64,000 nt of DNA from Roseibium sp. (GTDB taxonomy: Bacteria > Pseudomonadota > Alphaproteobacteria > Rhizobiales > Stappiaceae). Of this stretch, positions 39,355 to 49,535 are shown one piece after another. A model generated the notes under the pieces. The model saw only the letters and a list, made by a program, of their open reading frames with translations, was not told the origin of the DNA and did no database searches. The position numbers and the translations under genes are program-made. Location of the stretch: the NCBI GenBank assembly GCA_017643925.1, contig JAEPML010000013.1:62001-126000 (forward strand), given 5' to 3'. The stretch's first letter is position 1. Each line of letters opens with the position of its first letter.

Positions 39355-40314
39355 TCAGCCCCAGGGACCTTTGGGCCGCTGCGGGGTACGGGGTGGTGCC
39401 TGCCGGCTATCGCCACCCCAGGGCCCAGATGCAGAAGGCGCTCCGCCGGAAAAGGAGGAACGACCACCAGTCCCGAGACCAGCACTGGACAGCTTGCGAA
39501 GCTCGTCAATCCGGTTCTGCGTATTCGGGTGGGTAGAGAACAGGTTGTCCATGCGCTCACCCGACAACGGGTTCATGATGAACATATGCGCGGTCGCCGG
39601 ATTGGCCTCGGCATCCGGATTGTGGATGCGCTCGACCCCGCCCGCAATCTTGTTCAGAGCCGAAGCCAGCCACATGGGCTCTCCGCAAATCTGCGCACCC
39701 ATGCGGTCCGCGGCATATTCCCGGGTTCGAGAGATCGCCATCTGAACGACCATAGCTGCCATGGGAGCGACAATCATCATCAGCAACATCCCGACAATCC
39801 CCAGCGGGTTGTTCCGGTTGCCGCCGAAAAAGAACGCAAAATTCGCCAGCATCGAGATAGCGCCGGCAATTGTCGCGGTGATCGTCATGATCAGCGTGTC
39901 ATGGTTTTTCACATGGGCAAGCTCGTGGGCCATGACGCCGGCAATCTCTTCGGGCGTCAGCATGTCGAGCAGGCCCGTTGTCGCCGCGACCGCGGCATTT
40001 TGGGGGTTCCGGCCAGTCGCAAAGGCATTGGGTTGCGGATTGTTGATGATATAGACCTTGGGCATCGGCAACTCGGCATTCTGCGCCAGCCGTTGCACCA
40101 TCCGGTAGAATTCAGGCGCGGACCGCTCGTCAACCTCCTTGGCATGGTGCATGCGCAAGACCATCTTGTCCGCGTTCCAGTAGCTGAACAGATTCATGGC
40201 TGCGGCAATGGCAAGGGCGATCATCATGCCGGCCTGTCCACCGATCATGAATCCGATACCCATGAAAAGGGCGGTCATCGCCGCCAGAAGCATTGCTGTG
40301 CGAATATAGTTCAT
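39355..40314 (-). CDS. htpX: Zinc metalloprotease HtpX
   Basis: HtpX is an inner-membrane M48 protease that degrades misfolded membrane proteins. The 319-residue product has two N-terminal hydrophobic segments ([19 protein letters not shown] and [17 protein letters not shown]), the zinc site HELAH in [16 protein letters not shown] near residue 130, two further membrane segments, and the glutamate ligand in [13 protein letters not shown]. The C-terminal tail is Gly/Pro-rich ([14 protein letters not shown]). It heads the rsmB-heparinase-purH group and is divergent from the DUF1674 gene. Confidence 0.95.
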   Translation of the reverse strand: MNYIRTAMLLAAMTALFMGIGFMIGGQAGMMIALAIAAAMNLFSYWNADKMVLRMHHAKEVDERSAPEFYRMVQRLAQNAELPMPKVYIINNPQPNAFATGRNPQNAAVAATTGLLDMLTPEEIAGVMAHELAHVKNHDTLIMTITATIAGAISMLANFAFFFGGNRNNPLGIVGMLLMMIVAPMAAMVVQMAISRTREYAADRMGAQICGEPMWLASALNKIAGGVERIHNPDAEANPATAHMFIMNPLSGERMDNLFSTHPNTQNRIDELRKLSSAGLGTGGRSSFSGGAPSASGPWGGDSRQAPPRTPQRPKGPWG

Positions 40315-40467
40315 CGCCGCCTTGGTCCGTTTCCTGTTCTGTCTGTCTCAAAATTATCGATGCGCACCGGGAGCGCAATCCCGTAAAGAAGATGGGGATT
40401 GCTGCCATTCCTGACAAGTTTAGCCTATATAACGTGACAAACACGTAATCCGAAATGGCAGGAACCG

Positions 40468-40731
40468 ATGTCCGACAAGCCTCAAAACCCGGTAGACGCT
40501 TTCTCGCAGACCGAAGTGCCATCTTTGAAAACCGATGTCGAAGAAGCACCGAAGAAGAAATTCGAGGACCTGCCACCCGCCGCACAGCGCGCGCTGATGG
40601 AAGCCGAAGAGCGCCGCAAGGCAATCGACGCGAAACAGAAGGCCATGCCCGACGAGATCAACGGGCGAGGCGGCCTTGAACCGACCCGCTACGATGACTG
40701 GGAGATCAAGGGGCTCACCGTAGACTTCTGA
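40468..40731 (+). CDS. DUF1674 protein (SdhAF4-like)
   Basis: The 87-residue protein ends with the DUF1674 signature, INGRGGLEPTRYDDWEIKG. The mitochondrial homologue SDHAF4 assists flavinylated succinate dehydrogenase SdhA during complex II assembly; a similar role here is inferred. The middle part is a charged helix (ALMEAEERRKAIDAKQK). The ATG follows GGCAGGAACCG. A HEAT-like gene follows 5 nt later, so they form a unit. It is divergent from htpX. Confidence 0.9.
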   Translation: MSDKPQNPVDAFSQTEVPSLKTDVEEAPKKKFEDLPPAAQRALMEAEERRKAIDAKQKAMPDEINGRGGLEPTRYDDWEIKGLTVDF

Positions 40732-40736
40732 GAAGC

Positions 40737-41255
40737 ATGAGAGACACTCTTTCAGGCATTCTGAAAAGCTGGGACGGCAAGGCCACAGCTCCTCTTGAGG
40801 AAGCTTACGCCGATTATCGGGACCATCCGGGATTTCTCGTCACCCTGACTGAGCTCTGTCAGACCGAAGAGCATCAACGCGCAGCAACCTGGCTCCTGAA
40901 GCACCACTTCGACCAGAAGAAGGGCCCCTTGGCGCGAAACCTGACGGAATTGCACATAAAGTCGCTACCGGTTCTCGCTCACTGGGAAACCAAGCTGCAT
41001 GTCCTGCAATATCTGGAGCACCTCACGATCACAAGCGACGACAAGGTAGCGCTTTGCGCGTTTGTCGACCGCGAAACCTCAAGCGAGAACAAGCTGGTGC
41101 GCGCCTGGGCCTATTATGGACTGGCAACACTCGCACAGCGGTTCCCGGAGCATAAAACGTCGGCTCTCGAGCAGCTGCACACTGCCCAGGAAACCGAAAG
41201 CGCAGGTTCGATCAAGGTCAGGATACGTAAGGCCCTGCAAAAACTGGCGGACTGA
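40737..41255 (+). CDS. HEAT-like helical-repeat protein, function unknown
   Basis: The 172-residue protein is predicted almost entirely helical, with HEAT-like paired helices (FVDRETSSENKLVRAWAYYG, LATLAQRFPEHKTSALEQL, GSIKVRIRKALQKLAD). It probably mediates protein contacts. It follows the SdhAF4-like gene by 5 nt, so it could help respiratory complex assembly, but that is only context. It converges with the SGNH hydrolase gene with 2 nt between the stops. Confidence 0.7.
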   Translation: MRDTLSGILKSWDGKATAPLEEAYADYRDHPGFLVTLTELCQTEEHQRAATWLLKHHFDQKKGPLARNLTELHIKSLPVLAHWETKLHVLQYLEHLTITSDDKVALCAFVDRETSSENKLVRAWAYYGLATLAQRFPEHKTSALEQLHTAQETESAGSIKVRIRKALQKLAD

Positions 41256-41257
41256 CC

Positions 41258-41917
41258 TCAATCGGTCAACAACTTGCGAACCTTGTCCGCAACAGCCTTG
41301 GCCAAATCCGCCTGCGGCGCCGCCTCGAAGTGGATGGCATCGATCTCGCTGGTTGAAATTACCGTACCGGCATCAAAAAAGGCCACGCCGTAATCCTGGG
41401 CGAGCTGCGAATAGACACCCGCAAGAAGCCGCGACTGTGCGCCGCCATGCGCATTCGAATAGACGCCTTCAAACTCCTTGCCGGTGAAGTCACCAAGCGG
41501 TGGCGGCGCCATCAGCAAGACCCGAGGAGCCCGTCCCTCAACATCGTCTGTCGGCTGGATCGCTGAAAACACGAGGCGGCCCATCGCCTTGCCAATGGCA
41601 TCCGCACTCATGCTGAACCGGTCCTGCAGGTCATTGGTGCCCAGCATGATGATCAGGACGTCGATCGGCATGTGTGTCTTGCGCACGGTCGCCAGATGTT
41701 CCAGCCCGTTCTTGTCACCGCGCACCGGATCTTCAAAAACGGTCGTGCGGCCATTGACGCCTTCTTCAACCACATGAAATCGCTCACCAAGCTCTTTCTG
41801 CAGCAATCGTGTCCAGCGAACGGAATGGCCATAGCGGGACTTGTCGATCGGGTTGAAACCCCAGGTAAGACTGTCACCGAAACAGACAACGGATATGGGT
41901 TCGTTTTCGCCGGACAT
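41258..41917 (-). CDS. SGNH/GDSL-family hydrolase (arylesterase-like)
   Basis: The 219-residue protein has all four SGNH blocks: the nucleophile serine in VVCFGDSLTWGFNP near residue 16, the oxyanion glycine region in VNGRTTVFEDP, the asparagine in MLGTNDLQDRFS and the Asp-His pair in IDAIHFEAAPQ. No signal peptide is seen, so it is likely cytosolic. The ATG at 41917 has AAGGA at about 7 nt and is preferred over 41941. It resembles the arylesterases or acyltransferases common in rhizobia. The natural substrate is unknown. Confidence 0.9.
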   Translation of the reverse strand: MSGENEPISVVCFGDSLTWGFNPIDKSRYGHSVRWTRLLQKELGERFHVVEEGVNGRTTVFEDPVRGDKNGLEHLATVRKTHMPIDVLIIMLGTNDLQDRFSMSADAIGKAMGRLVFSAIQPTDDVEGRAPRVLLMAPPPLGDFTGKEFEGVYSNAHGGAQSRLLAGVYSQLAQDYGVAFFDAGTVISTSEIDAIHFEAAPQADLAKAVADKVRKLLTD

Positions 41918-42043
41918 CAGTTTTTCCTTATCAAGCAGCACAGGGACCCGGATTTTGACCGGAGAAAAACATGAAATTATCGCCTCCCCCGCTCTTGGTT
42001 AATAAGAGATTTACCATGCAGGCGATAGGGTCGGTTCAAAGTT

Positions 42044-43291
42044 ATGCGTAACGACTGCGGATCATTCATGATTGCCAGCCAAAGAGCCTATCAGCGCGGC
42101 GCTGCCCTGCCGAGCTCCAATCCGTTTCAACGCCTTGCCGAATTGCTTGCCGGCGAGTCCCCGGGGCTTGACCCGATCATCATGACCATCGGTGAGCCGC
42201 AACACGCAATTCCGGACTTCACGGCAGAAGTCCTGATGGAGAACATGGCCGATTTCCGGCGTTATCCACCCATTGCCGGATCGCCTGAGTTTCGTGCGAC
42301 AGTGGCCGGCTGGCTGGACAAGCGCTATCAGCTCGACGGCATGATTGACGTTGACCACGGCGTTTTGCCGCTCAACGGATCAAGGGAAGGGCTGTCCTTC
42401 GGCGCGATCGCCGCCCGCGACCAGCTCGACAAGGGCCTGGAGCATCCCGCCGTGATCCTGCCCAATCCCTTCTACCAGACCTATGCGGCCGCAGCCCATG
42501 TGGCCGATGGTGAATCGATCCTGCTGGACGCGGTGCCAGGCAACAACTTCCTGCCGGATCTTGACAGCCTCGATCCCGATCTTCTGGCCCGGACGGTGGC
42601 GTTCTACGTGGCATCGCCGACCAATCCTGAAGGGTTTGTGGCCGACATTGCCTACTGGCAGCGTCTCATCACGATGGCCCGCAAGCATCGGTTCTTCATC
42701 TTTGCCGACGAGTGCTACTCCGAGATTTACCGGGAGGTTCCTCCTCCCGGCATCCTAGAGGCGGCCAAGACCATGGGGAACGGCTTCGCCAACATCATCG
42801 TGCTGAACTCGCTCTCCAAACGATCCAATCTGGCCGGATTGCGGTGTGGTTTCGCAGCGGGAGATCCGGATTTCCTGAAAAAATGGTCTCGATTCCGCGG
42901 GCTCGCGGCCCCTCAGGTCCCATTGCCGGCACAGGCAGTTGCGGTCAGGGCCTACCAGGACGAAGCGCATGTCATCGAAAACAGGCGTCTTTACAATGAA
43001 AAATTCGAAGTGGCCGAGCGGCTGCTTTCACCCATTCTCGGCAAGGTGACACCGGAGGCAGGATTCTTCCTGTGGCTCGACATCGAGAAATGGGGCGACG
43101 CCGTTTCAGTCACCAAGGACCTGTGGCGGGATATTGGGGTCAAGGTGCTTCCTGGCAGCTTTCTGGCCTCGGACCAGTCGGATGGCAGCAACCCGGGACG
43201 GACTTACATTCGCGTCGGCCTGGTGGCACCGCTCGAGCAAACCGAGATCGCACTTCAGCGGTTGGCAAACTGGTTGGGAGAAAAGGCATGA
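42044..43291 (+). CDS. Class I/II aminotransferase (DapC-like)
   Basis: This 415-residue PLP enzyme shows the lysine motif [19 protein letters not shown] near residue 260, [11 protein letters not shown] and [12 protein letters not shown]. The overall type matches N-succinyl-diaminopimelate aminotransferases often encoded near dapD in alphaproteobacteria, but no dap gene lies alongside, so the substrate is open. Starts at 42044 and 42068 are both possible; neither has a strong SD. Its stop overlaps the ftsK start (ATGA, 43288-43291), so the two are translationally coupled. Confidence 0.82.
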   Translation: MRNDCGSFMIASQRAYQRGAALPSSNPFQRLAELLAGESPGLDPIIMTIGEPQHAIPDFTAEVLMENMADFRRYPPIAGSPEFRATVAGWLDKRYQLDGMIDVDHGVLPLNGSREGLSFGAIAARDQLDKGLEHPAVILPNPFYQTYAAAAHVADGESILLDAVPGNNFLPDLDSLDPDLLARTVAFYVASPTNPEGFVADIAYWQRLITMARKHRFFIFADECYSEIYREVPPPGILEAAKTMGNGFANIIVLNSLSKRSNLAGLRCGFAAGDPDFLKKWSRFRGLAAPQVPLPAQAVAVRAYQDEAHVIENRRLYNEKFEVAERLLSPILGKVTPEAGFFLWLDIEKWGDAVSVTKDLWRDIGVKVLPGSFLASDQSDGSNPGRTYIRVGLVAPLEQTEIALQRLANWLGEKA

Positions 43292-46062
43292 AACGGGCCA
43301 GCGCAGTTCGCGGCTCCGGTCGCCGGGCTTCTGTAGACCTTCTGGACACGGAAAGCCCGATCAAACGGTTTCTCAAGCGCAATCTCGTCGGTGCGACGGG
43401 CCTTGGCATCATAGCAATCGCGGCGATGCTGGCAGCAGCGCTCGCCACCTGGTCTGTCAACGATCCGAGTTTCAACCACGCAACCGGCGGCCCGGTCCGC
43501 AATGCTCTCGGAGCTCCGGGTGCGATCGTGTCGGACATCCTCATGCAGACCATCGGTCTTGCAACGGCAGTCTTTCTTGTTCCGCTCGTTTTGTGGGGCT
43601 GGCGGCTGATGACCGGGCACGCACTGGGCATCGGCAGAAAACGCCTTCTCTACTGGGTTATCGGGTCGGGGCTTGCCGCCGGCGCGCTGGCGGCGCTGCC
43701 GGTCCCCGACAGTTGGCCGCTCCCGACCGGCCTTGGCGGGTTCTTCGGCGACATGGTTCATCGCGTCCCTGCCGTGGTCACGTCCAACATGACAAGTGGC
43801 GCTGCCACGATCGTCGGCGGACTGGGTCTGGGTGTCCCGGCGATCCTGTTCCTTCTGGCCGCTGCCGGCTGGCTTGGCTCCGCCGGGCAGCCCCGGGAGC
43901 GGATCGAACCTGAAAAAGCCACGAGGGCCACACCCAAGGGTCATGGAAAGTCGCTTGAAGAGGATCTTGGTCTCGATGAGGAAGACGGTGAATCCCGCCT
44001 CGGCATGATGACCACCGCCTTTGTCGGTCAAATCGGCCACTGGGGCTTGCTGGCCGGCGCCCAGATGCGCCGTCTCACTGGTCTGAAACGGACGCGCCGG
44101 GACGTTGAAGAAGACCAGTTCGAAGAAGACGAGCTGGAAGAGGAATTCGAACCGCAGGATGCTGCCCAGGGCAGTCGTCTCAAGGCGTTCCGGCAGGCGT
44201 TGACAGGCCGCCTGATGCCGGAAGACGATGACGGGTTGGAAGAATTCTACGCGCGCGGCCGCCCCCATGAGGGTGAGGACCATCTCGAGCCGCTCCCCGA
44301 AAGCCCGTATGGCGAATTCGGTGAAGGCTTCGAGCACGATGATCTGCTCATCGACAAGGGCCCGGTCGCCGGAACACCTGCTGCGCCGATCGGGATTGCT
44401 TCTCCGGAACCGGCTGTGGAACAGCCTGCCCCCGCAGCCCCCGCCCAGGCCGCCGCAACGGGGCGCGTGGTTCCGCAGGCTCCGCGTCCGAAACAGAGCA
44501 AGCGCGCAATGCAGGAAGCCCAGCCGTCCTTCCTCGGTGCGCCGGAAGAATACGAGCTGCCACCTCTGATGCTGCTGGAAGAACCCAAGGCCGCCGGCAA
44601 GGTGCCCGGTTTGTCGGCCGATGCGCTCGAGCAGAATGCGCGCATTCTGGAAGGTGTCCTGGAAGACTTCGGCGTCCGCGGCGAGATCATCGAGGTCCGG
44701 CCCGGACCGGTGGTCACGCTTTACGAGCTGGAACCGGCTCCTGGCATCAAGTCTTCCCGCGTGATCGGCCTGGCGGACGACATCGCCCGTTCAATGAGCG
44801 CGATCTCGGCGCGTGTTGCCGTAATCCCGGGCAAGAACGCCATTGGTATCGAACTGCCCAATGCCCGCCGAGAAACCGTATATCTCCGCGAGTTGCTTGC
44901 GGCACAGGACTTCGAGAAAGCCAAGGCAAAGCTGGCGCTCGCGCTCGGCAAGACCATCAACGGCGAAAGCGTCGTCGCCGATCTCGCCCGCATGCCTCAC
45001 CTCCTTGTGGCTGGTACCACCGGCTCGGGTAAATCCGTTTCGATCAACACCATGATCCTGTCGCTGCTCTACCGGCTGACGCCCGAGCAGTGCAAGATGA
45101 TCATGATCGATCCGAAAATGCTGGAACTCTCCATCTATGACGGCATCCCGCATCTTCTGACCCCCGTCGTGACCGATCCGAAAAAGGCTGTTGTGGCCCT
45201 GAAATGGACCGTCCGGGAAATGGAGGATCGCTACAAGAAGATGTCCAAGATGGGCGTCCGCAACATCGACGGTTACAACACCCGCATAAAGCAGGCGCTG
45301 GAAAAGGGCGAGAACTTCACCCGCACCGTCCAGACCGGCTTCGACCGGGACACCGGTCAGCCGATTTACGAGGAAGAGGAACTGCCGCTCGAGCCAATGC
45401 CGTATATCGTCGTGATTGTCGATGAGATGGCCGACCTGATGATGGTCGCCGGCAAGGACATCGAGGGAGCAATCCAGCGCCTGGCTCAGATGGCACGTGC
45501 CGCAGGCATTCACTTGATCATGGCAACGCAGCGCCCCTCGGTCGACGTCATCACCGGTACGATCAAGGCGAACTTCCCGACGCGTATCTCCTTCCAGGTG
45601 ACCTCGAAGATCGACAGCCGGACCATCCTGGGTGAGATGGGCGCGGAGCAGCTGCTCGGCATGGGCGACATGCTGTTCATGGCAGGTGGCGGCCGGATCC
45701 AGCGTGTCCACGGACCCTTTGTGTCCGATGACGAGGTCGAGGATATCGTCAAGCATCTCAAGGTCCAGGGCACGCCGCAATATCTGGAAGCCGTGACGGA
45801 AGAGGAAGAAGAGGCCGAGAGCCCCTATGACGGTGGCCTTGCCGGCGGTGGCGAAGGCAATGACCTTTACGACAAGGCCGTAGCCATCGTTCTGCGCGAC
45901 AAGAAGGCTTCAACTTCCTACGTCCAGCGCCGGCTCTCCATAGGGTACAACCGCGCCGCCTCGCTGATTGAACGTATGGAGCAGGAGGGTCTGATCAGTC
46001 CTGCGAACCATGCTGGAAAACGCGAGATTCTCGTGCAAAATGGTGTTGAAGAAGAATTTTGA
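43288..46062 (+). CDS. ftsK: DNA translocase FtsK
   Basis: FtsK pumps DNA at the division septum and aids chromosome dimer resolution. The 924-residue protein has an N-terminal membrane domain of about four helices (residues 30-205), an acidic and Pro/Ala-rich linker (205-440), a RecA-like motor with Walker [13 protein letters not shown] near residue 576 and Walker [15 protein letters not shown] near residue 711, and a C-terminal gamma winged helix ([20 protein letters not shown]) for KOPS recognition. The frame is open upstream, but the ATG at 43288 overlaps the aminotransferase stop and gives the right N terminus. Confidence 0.96.
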   Translation: MKRASAVRGSGRRASVDLLDTESPIKRFLKRNLVGATGLGIIAIAAMLAAALATWSVNDPSFNHATGGPVRNALGAPGAIVSDILMQTIGLATAVFLVPLVLWGWRLMTGHALGIGRKRLLYWVIGSGLAAGALAALPVPDSWPLPTGLGGFFGDMVHRVPAVVTSNMTSGAATIVGGLGLGVPAILFLLAAAGWLGSAGQPRERIEPEKATRATPKGHGKSLEEDLGLDEEDGESRLGMMTTAFVGQIGHWGLLAGAQMRRLTGLKRTRRDVEEDQFEEDELEEEFEPQDAAQGSRLKAFRQALTGRLMPEDDDGLEEFYARGRPHEGEDHLEPLPESPYGEFGEGFEHDDLLIDKGPVAGTPAAPIGIASPEPAVEQPAPAAPAQAAATGRVVPQAPRPKQSKRAMQEAQPSFLGAPEEYELPPLMLLEEPKAAGKVPGLSADALEQNARILEGVLEDFGVRGEIIEVRPGPVVTLYELEPAPGIKSSRVIGLADDIARSMSAISARVAVIPGKNAIGIELPNARRETVYLRELLAAQDFEKAKAKLALALGKTINGESVVADLARMPHLLVAGTTGSGKSVSINTMILSLLYRLTPEQCKMIMIDPKMLELSIYDGIPHLLTPVVTDPKKAVVALKWTVREMEDRYKKMSKMGVRNIDGYNTRIKQALEKGENFTRTVQTGFDRDTGQPIYEEEELPLEPMPYIVVIVDEMADLMMVAGKDIEGAIQRLAQMARAAGIHLIMATQRPSVDVITGTIKANFPTRISFQVTSKIDSRTILGEMGAEQLLGMGDMLFMAGGGRIQRVHGPFVSDDEVEDIVKHLKVQGTPQYLEAVTEEEEEAESPYDGGLAGGGEGNDLYDKAVAIVLRDKKASTSYVQRRLSIGYNRAASLIERMEQEGLISPANHAGKREILVQNGVEEEF

Positions 46063-46147
46063 TCCCGAATTGCCAAAGCTTCGCCATAGAGTGGGAGTAG
46101 CTGGATTCGGGTGCCGTGCGGCCCCAACGATTTAGGACATTGCAATC

Positions 46148-46795
46148 ATGCTGAAACGTTTTGCACACCGCCTGTTCAAGCAACTGAGCCTCGTCGCCGT
46201 TGCGGCTGCCCTGTCCCTGACCGTTCTGGCACCCGCACAGGCCTTGACCGAGCAGGAGCAAAAGACCCTCAAGGACCTGAATACGTATTTCAACGCGGTG
46301 AAGACCATGCATGGCGACTTCATCCAGTTCGGTCCGGATGGCAGCCAGTCGGACGGCAAGTTCTACATGGCCCGCCCCGGCAAGGTGCGCTTCTACTACA
46401 ACAAGCCCTCGGTGCTGGACATTGTGGCTGACGGCAAATCCGTTTCCGTCCGTGACCGTAAGCTCAACACGCAGGACATCTGGCCGCTCGGTCAGACACC
46501 GCTCCGTTTTCTTCTGTCCGACTCCATTGACCTGCAGCGCGACACCAACGTCACCAACGTTCTGGTCGAGGAAGACCTGGTCACCGTGACGATCTTCGAC
46601 AAGACCAAGTTCAACTCCGGCACGCTGACCCTGATCTTCGATGCCAAGGATTACGCGCTCAAGCAATGGACCGTCACGGACCAGCAGGGATATGACACAT
46701 CGGTCGCTGTCTATAATGTCGTTTCCAACGGCCCGACCAACCCGGAACTGTTCAAGATCGATTATCTGGCCAATGCACGCCAGGACCGGAATTGA
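46148..46795 (+). CDS. lolA: Outer-membrane lipoprotein carrier LolA-like protein
   Basis: LolA shuttles lipoproteins through the periplasm to the outer membrane. The 215-residue protein has a signal peptide (LSLVAVAAALSLTVLAPAQA) and the LolA fold segments LNTYFNAVKTMHGDFIQF, MARPGKVRFYYNKPS and TLTLIFDAKDYALKQW. It follows ftsK by 85 nt, a common alphaproteobacterial order. Its stop overlaps the TTG start of the ATP-grasp gene (46792-46795). Confidence 0.92.
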   Translation: MLKRFAHRLFKQLSLVAVAAALSLTVLAPAQALTEQEQKTLKDLNTYFNAVKTMHGDFIQFGPDGSQSDGKFYMARPGKVRFYYNKPSVLDIVADGKSVSVRDRKLNTQDIWPLGQTPLRFLLSDSIDLQRDTNVTNVLVEEDLVTVTIFDKTKFNSGTLTLIFDAKDYALKQWTVTDQQGYDTSVAVYNVVSNGPTNPELFKIDYLANARQDRN

Positions 46796-47781
46796 CGGGA
46801 TCTGACGGACTTTCACAAGCGAGCGTCAAACGGGCGCTCGTTTTTCGTTTGCTGGAACGGTTTTGCGCTGAACACGCCCTCGTACTGACCGCTGGTGATC
46901 CCCATGGCCATGCGGGCATGGTTGAAAACACGGCCGGAAAACGCCGGTACTTCGTCGGCGCAAGGTTTGGCCTGAACAACCAGAGCGCGGCAGAAATCGC
47001 GAACGACAAGGCCTATTCCGCTCACTTTCTGGCAAAAAACGGCATCCCGGTTCCGGAGTGGCTGTTTCTTCCAGGCGATGAAATCTCCGACAAAGACCCT
47101 TTGCCGGAAAAGCTTGTGAGCTTTGCGCAGCAACACGGGTTCCCCCTCTTTGCAAAACCGGTCGCCGGGCAGGAAGGCAAGGACGTCGTCCGGATCGGCA
47201 GCCCGGAGCATCTCCAAAAAGTGCTCGCCGAACTGGTTCAACGACACGATCGGCTCCTGGTCCAGCAGGCTGTATCCGGCCGAGAATTCCGCGTTCTTGT
47301 TCTGGATGACGAGGTCCTGTGCGTCTTTGAACGCCTGGCGCCTGCCGTCATCGGGGATGGTGAAAAGACAATCGCCGAACTGGTTTCTGGATTGGCCGCG
47401 CTCGACCCGACTGACGACCGGTTTAAGGTCGAACTTCTCCGGCAGGACCTGTCGTTGCACCAGGTGCCGGAACCCGGCCGGCGCATTGAGCTCCTGCCGG
47501 TCAGGAACCTTTCCTCGGGTGGCACGGCTATTCTCCTGGATGCGAACGAATACCCCGGTGTTGCGGATACCGCCCGCGCGGCCGCAAGAGCCCTGTCGCT
47601 GCGCTATGCAGGTGTTGATCTCCTGCTCGGGAAATCCGATGCGCAGGACCACGAAGCCTTAGTTCTGGAGGTGAACGCAGCGCCGGGTCTGAGCAATCTT
47701 GCCCGTCTCGGACAAGAGGAGGCGGCGCTCGTTGAAGCCATCTATCAGCGCGTCTTCCAGGCTGCATTTCTTGAAAACTAG
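46792..47781 (+). CDS. ATP-grasp enzyme, cyanophycin-synthetase-like
   Basis: The 329-residue protein has an ATP-grasp core: NDKAYSAHFLAKNGIPVPEW, FPLFAKPVAGQEGKDVVRIG (ATP-binding lysine), LVQQAVSGREFRVLVLDDE and the Mg-binding end ALVLEVNAAPGLSNLA. The arrangement is like the ATP-grasp part of cyanophycin synthetase or glutathione-synthase-type ligases, with ERLAPAVIGDGEKTIAEL in the middle. The acid-amine substrates are unknown. The start is a TTG overlapping the lolA stop (TTGA) with AGGA at 6-nt spacing. Its 3' quarter is overlapped on the other strand by the next gene. Confidence 0.8.
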   Translation: MTGSDGLSQASVKRALVFRLLERFCAEHALVLTAGDPHGHAGMVENTAGKRRYFVGARFGLNNQSAAEIANDKAYSAHFLAKNGIPVPEWLFLPGDEISDKDPLPEKLVSFAQQHGFPLFAKPVAGQEGKDVVRIGSPEHLQKVLAELVQRHDRLLVQQAVSGREFRVLVLDDEVLCVFERLAPAVIGDGEKTIAELVSGLAALDPTDDRFKVELLRQDLSLHQVPEPGRRIELLPVRNLSSGGTAILLDANEYPGVADTARAAARALSLRYAGVDLLLGKSDAQDHEALVLEVNAAPGLSNLARLGQEEAALVEAIYQRVFQAAFLEN

Positions 47782-48592
47782 CGCACTTCCGGCCGATGGT
47801 CCGATTGTGATCCGCAAGGCCACGGTCAAGGACATCCACGATGGTCGCGGCTTCCGGGTGGCGGGAACTGACGGCGACAAATTCGAACTCCGGGTCGAAA
47901 CAACCGGAATTGATCACGCTGGCCGACTTGATCCCCTTCTGCTCCAGGTGATGGGCCAGGACGGTCCGTTCGGCCGTGAAGGAGTCAATCCGGCCGAGCC
48001 CCAGCATCTGCAACTGGCGAAGTAGAATGTCGTCGCCAGAGAGATGCACAACGCTAGGATTGGCCTGCACGTGGTCGAAAAAGGCAGGCGTGTGCACAAT
48101 GCCCTTTTCGACCGCAATCAACCGGTTTCCCAGCGACTTGAGCCCGTCCCAGCGCCAGGCATCATCTGCACGCGAATAGAAACACATGCGGGTGAAATAG
48201 AGCCAGTTTTCGGGAAAAAGCGCACCGTCAATGCTGTCTTTCAGGATCCCCGGCAGCAGGTCCAGATGCCCGCTTTGCAGATCCTTCACCGCGCGTGCAA
48301 AGGGAACGTGCCTGAATTCCAGTTGATACCGCGAGCCTTCAAACGCCGCCTTCAACCCGTCAACAAACGGACCCGTTTCATCGGGACAGATGAACGGGCA
48401 GCCATCAAACAGCGCGACCTTGAGAGTGCCGGCACCTTCCGAAGCCCTGGAAGAGCCTGACAGGACCATCAACCCCAACAGGACCAACAGGAGTTTTCCG
48501 ACAGGCCGAAGGATCAAAACCCGGAATGCACCACCGCTTCGAACGGCTATTTCTCGTGACAACACTCGCGCTTTTGGGGTCCGTTCAGACAT
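47528..48592 (-). CDS. Extracellular solute-binding (SBP_bac_3-like) protein with antisense C-terminal extension
   Basis: Residues about 30-50 form a signal sequence (GKLLLVLLGLMVLSGSSRA) and about 55-270 a family-3 periplasmic binding domain (LKVALFDGCPFICPDETGPF, LQSGHLDLLPGILKDS, FEFVAVSSRHPEAATIVDVL). The last 80 or so residues (after NRTIGRKCASFQEMQ) are low-complexity, rich in Arg, Pro and His, and read antisense through the ATP-grasp gene for 254 nt. That tail is probably not selected as protein. The natural stop may have been lost, or a frameshift lies near 47780. The start is uncertain, with no clear SD at 48592. Confidence 0.65.
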   Translation of the reverse strand: MSERTPKARVLSREIAVRSGGAFRVLILRPVGKLLLVLLGLMVLSGSSRASEGAGTLKVALFDGCPFICPDETGPFVDGLKAAFEGSRYQLEFRHVPFARAVKDLQSGHLDLLPGILKDSIDGALFPENWLYFTRMCFYSRADDAWRWDGLKSLGNRLIAVEKGIVHTPAFFDHVQANPSVVHLSGDDILLRQLQMLGLGRIDSFTAERTVLAHHLEQKGIKSASVINSGCFDPEFEFVAVSSRHPEAATIVDVLDRGLADHNRTIGRKCASFQEMQPGRRADRWLQRAPPPLVRDGQDCSDPALRSPPELRLRGPAHRISRAGDQHLHSAATGLLRPRGRYPQHRGIRSHPGE

Positions 48593-48701
48593 GATGTCAT
48601 CAAAGAGCGAAAAACCTCGTGATGCAACCTGACATTATCGCCAGCGGCATTATCACCGGGCGAGGCGATGAACACATGGACAAGCCGTCAGAAAATGGTG
48701 C

Positions 48702-49172
48702 TCAGGCTTCCTTTTCGCGCGAGAGCAGCCAATAGGTGACACCAAATGCAAGGCCGAGCGCCGCATAGCCCAGAAAGTATTCTGCGGTCAGATTCTTGTC
48801 GTCAAGCGTGATGACCTTTCTTGCCACGGCCATCAATGCAGTGGCGACCACGAGCTTCACATGTATGACGTCGGCCGTGAGATAGAGCGTGACATTGCTG
48901 TAGATTTCGATGGCAATGAGGACCACCAGTGCAGCGCTGAATACGGCAAGCAGATCACTGACATCCAGAACCAGAAACGGTGCTGAAAGCAGTTTCTGAT
49001 ACATCAGGTACCCGGTATCCACGATGGCGAAGAAGATGACGATCACCATCAGGACCGACATGATTCTGACACCAAAGCGGATGAACCGGTTACACTGCCT
49101 GACGATCTGGTCTTCGTGGTCCGGATCGAGTTCTACATGTTTGGGAAGTTCACCCGGAGAATTTTCTGACAT
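48702..49172 (-). CDS. PsiE-family membrane protein (phosphate-starvation-inducible-like)
   Basis: The 156-residue protein has four hydrophobic segments (IMSVLMVIVIFFAIVDTGYL, LLAVFSAALVVLIAIEIY, VKLVVATALMAVARKVIT, FLGYAALGLAFGVTYWLLS), as in PsiE. The E. coli member is induced by phosphate starvation; its molecular function is unknown. A GTG at 49184 is in frame, but the ATG at 49172 has GGTGGG upstream. It is followed by a 109-nt gap before the solute-binding gene. No Pho box was identified. Confidence 0.85.
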   Translation of the reverse strand: MSENSPGELPKHVELDPDHEDQIVRQCNRFIRFGVRIMSVLMVIVIFFAIVDTGYLMYQKLLSAPFLVLDVSDLLAVFSAALVVLIAIEIYSNVTLYLTADVIHVKLVVATALMAVARKVITLDDKNLTAEYFLGYAALGLAFGVTYWLLSREKEA

Positions 49173-49309
49173 CAAGGCCCCCACCTGATCTGGTCTGTTG
49201 ACCCGATCCTAGTGGGGGTTGTGCCCAGGTTCCAGACCCACGCAGATTTTGACTTGGGCCGGAAGATCGCTGCGATCAATCCTTCTCCCCAGAACGAAGA
49301 CTACAGGCG

Positions 49310-49516
49310 TCAATAGTCGCCCAGTTTGATATCCCGAGAATACTCCGCGCCTTCTACTTCCTTGGTCACCGCCTGGCCGCAGATGGTGGCACCGCGGGTG
49401 GCGTCATAGGTGAGGGACGGGGAACCGGACAGTTCCCAGCCCTTGTTGAGAGCCTGGGTGACCCGATGACAGAATTCGCTGTCGTCGATGCAGGTAATGA
49501 ACCGATAGAGCTTCAT
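49310..49516 (-). CDS. DUF1737-like small protein
   Basis: The 68-residue product (MKLYRFITCIDDSEFCHRV) contains the DUF1737 pattern LNKGWELSGSPSLTYD. Function is unknown; such domains often occur as small stand-alone proteins. The ATG at 49516 has AGAGA just upstream, and an earlier in-frame start at 49570 would overlap the CoA-lyase gene. It lies 19 nt downstream of that gene and is probably co-transcribed. Confidence 0.8.
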   Translation of the reverse strand: MKLYRFITCIDDSEFCHRVTQALNKGWELSGSPSLTYDATRGATICGQAVTKEVEGAEYSRDIKLGDY

Positions 49517-49535
49517 GGATGTCTCTTTTGCTGCT

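Noticed and set aside
49255-49300. Short palindrome GATCGC-T-GCGATC near 49266
   Set aside because: The arms are only six bases with a one-base centre; too short to call a site without more evidence.
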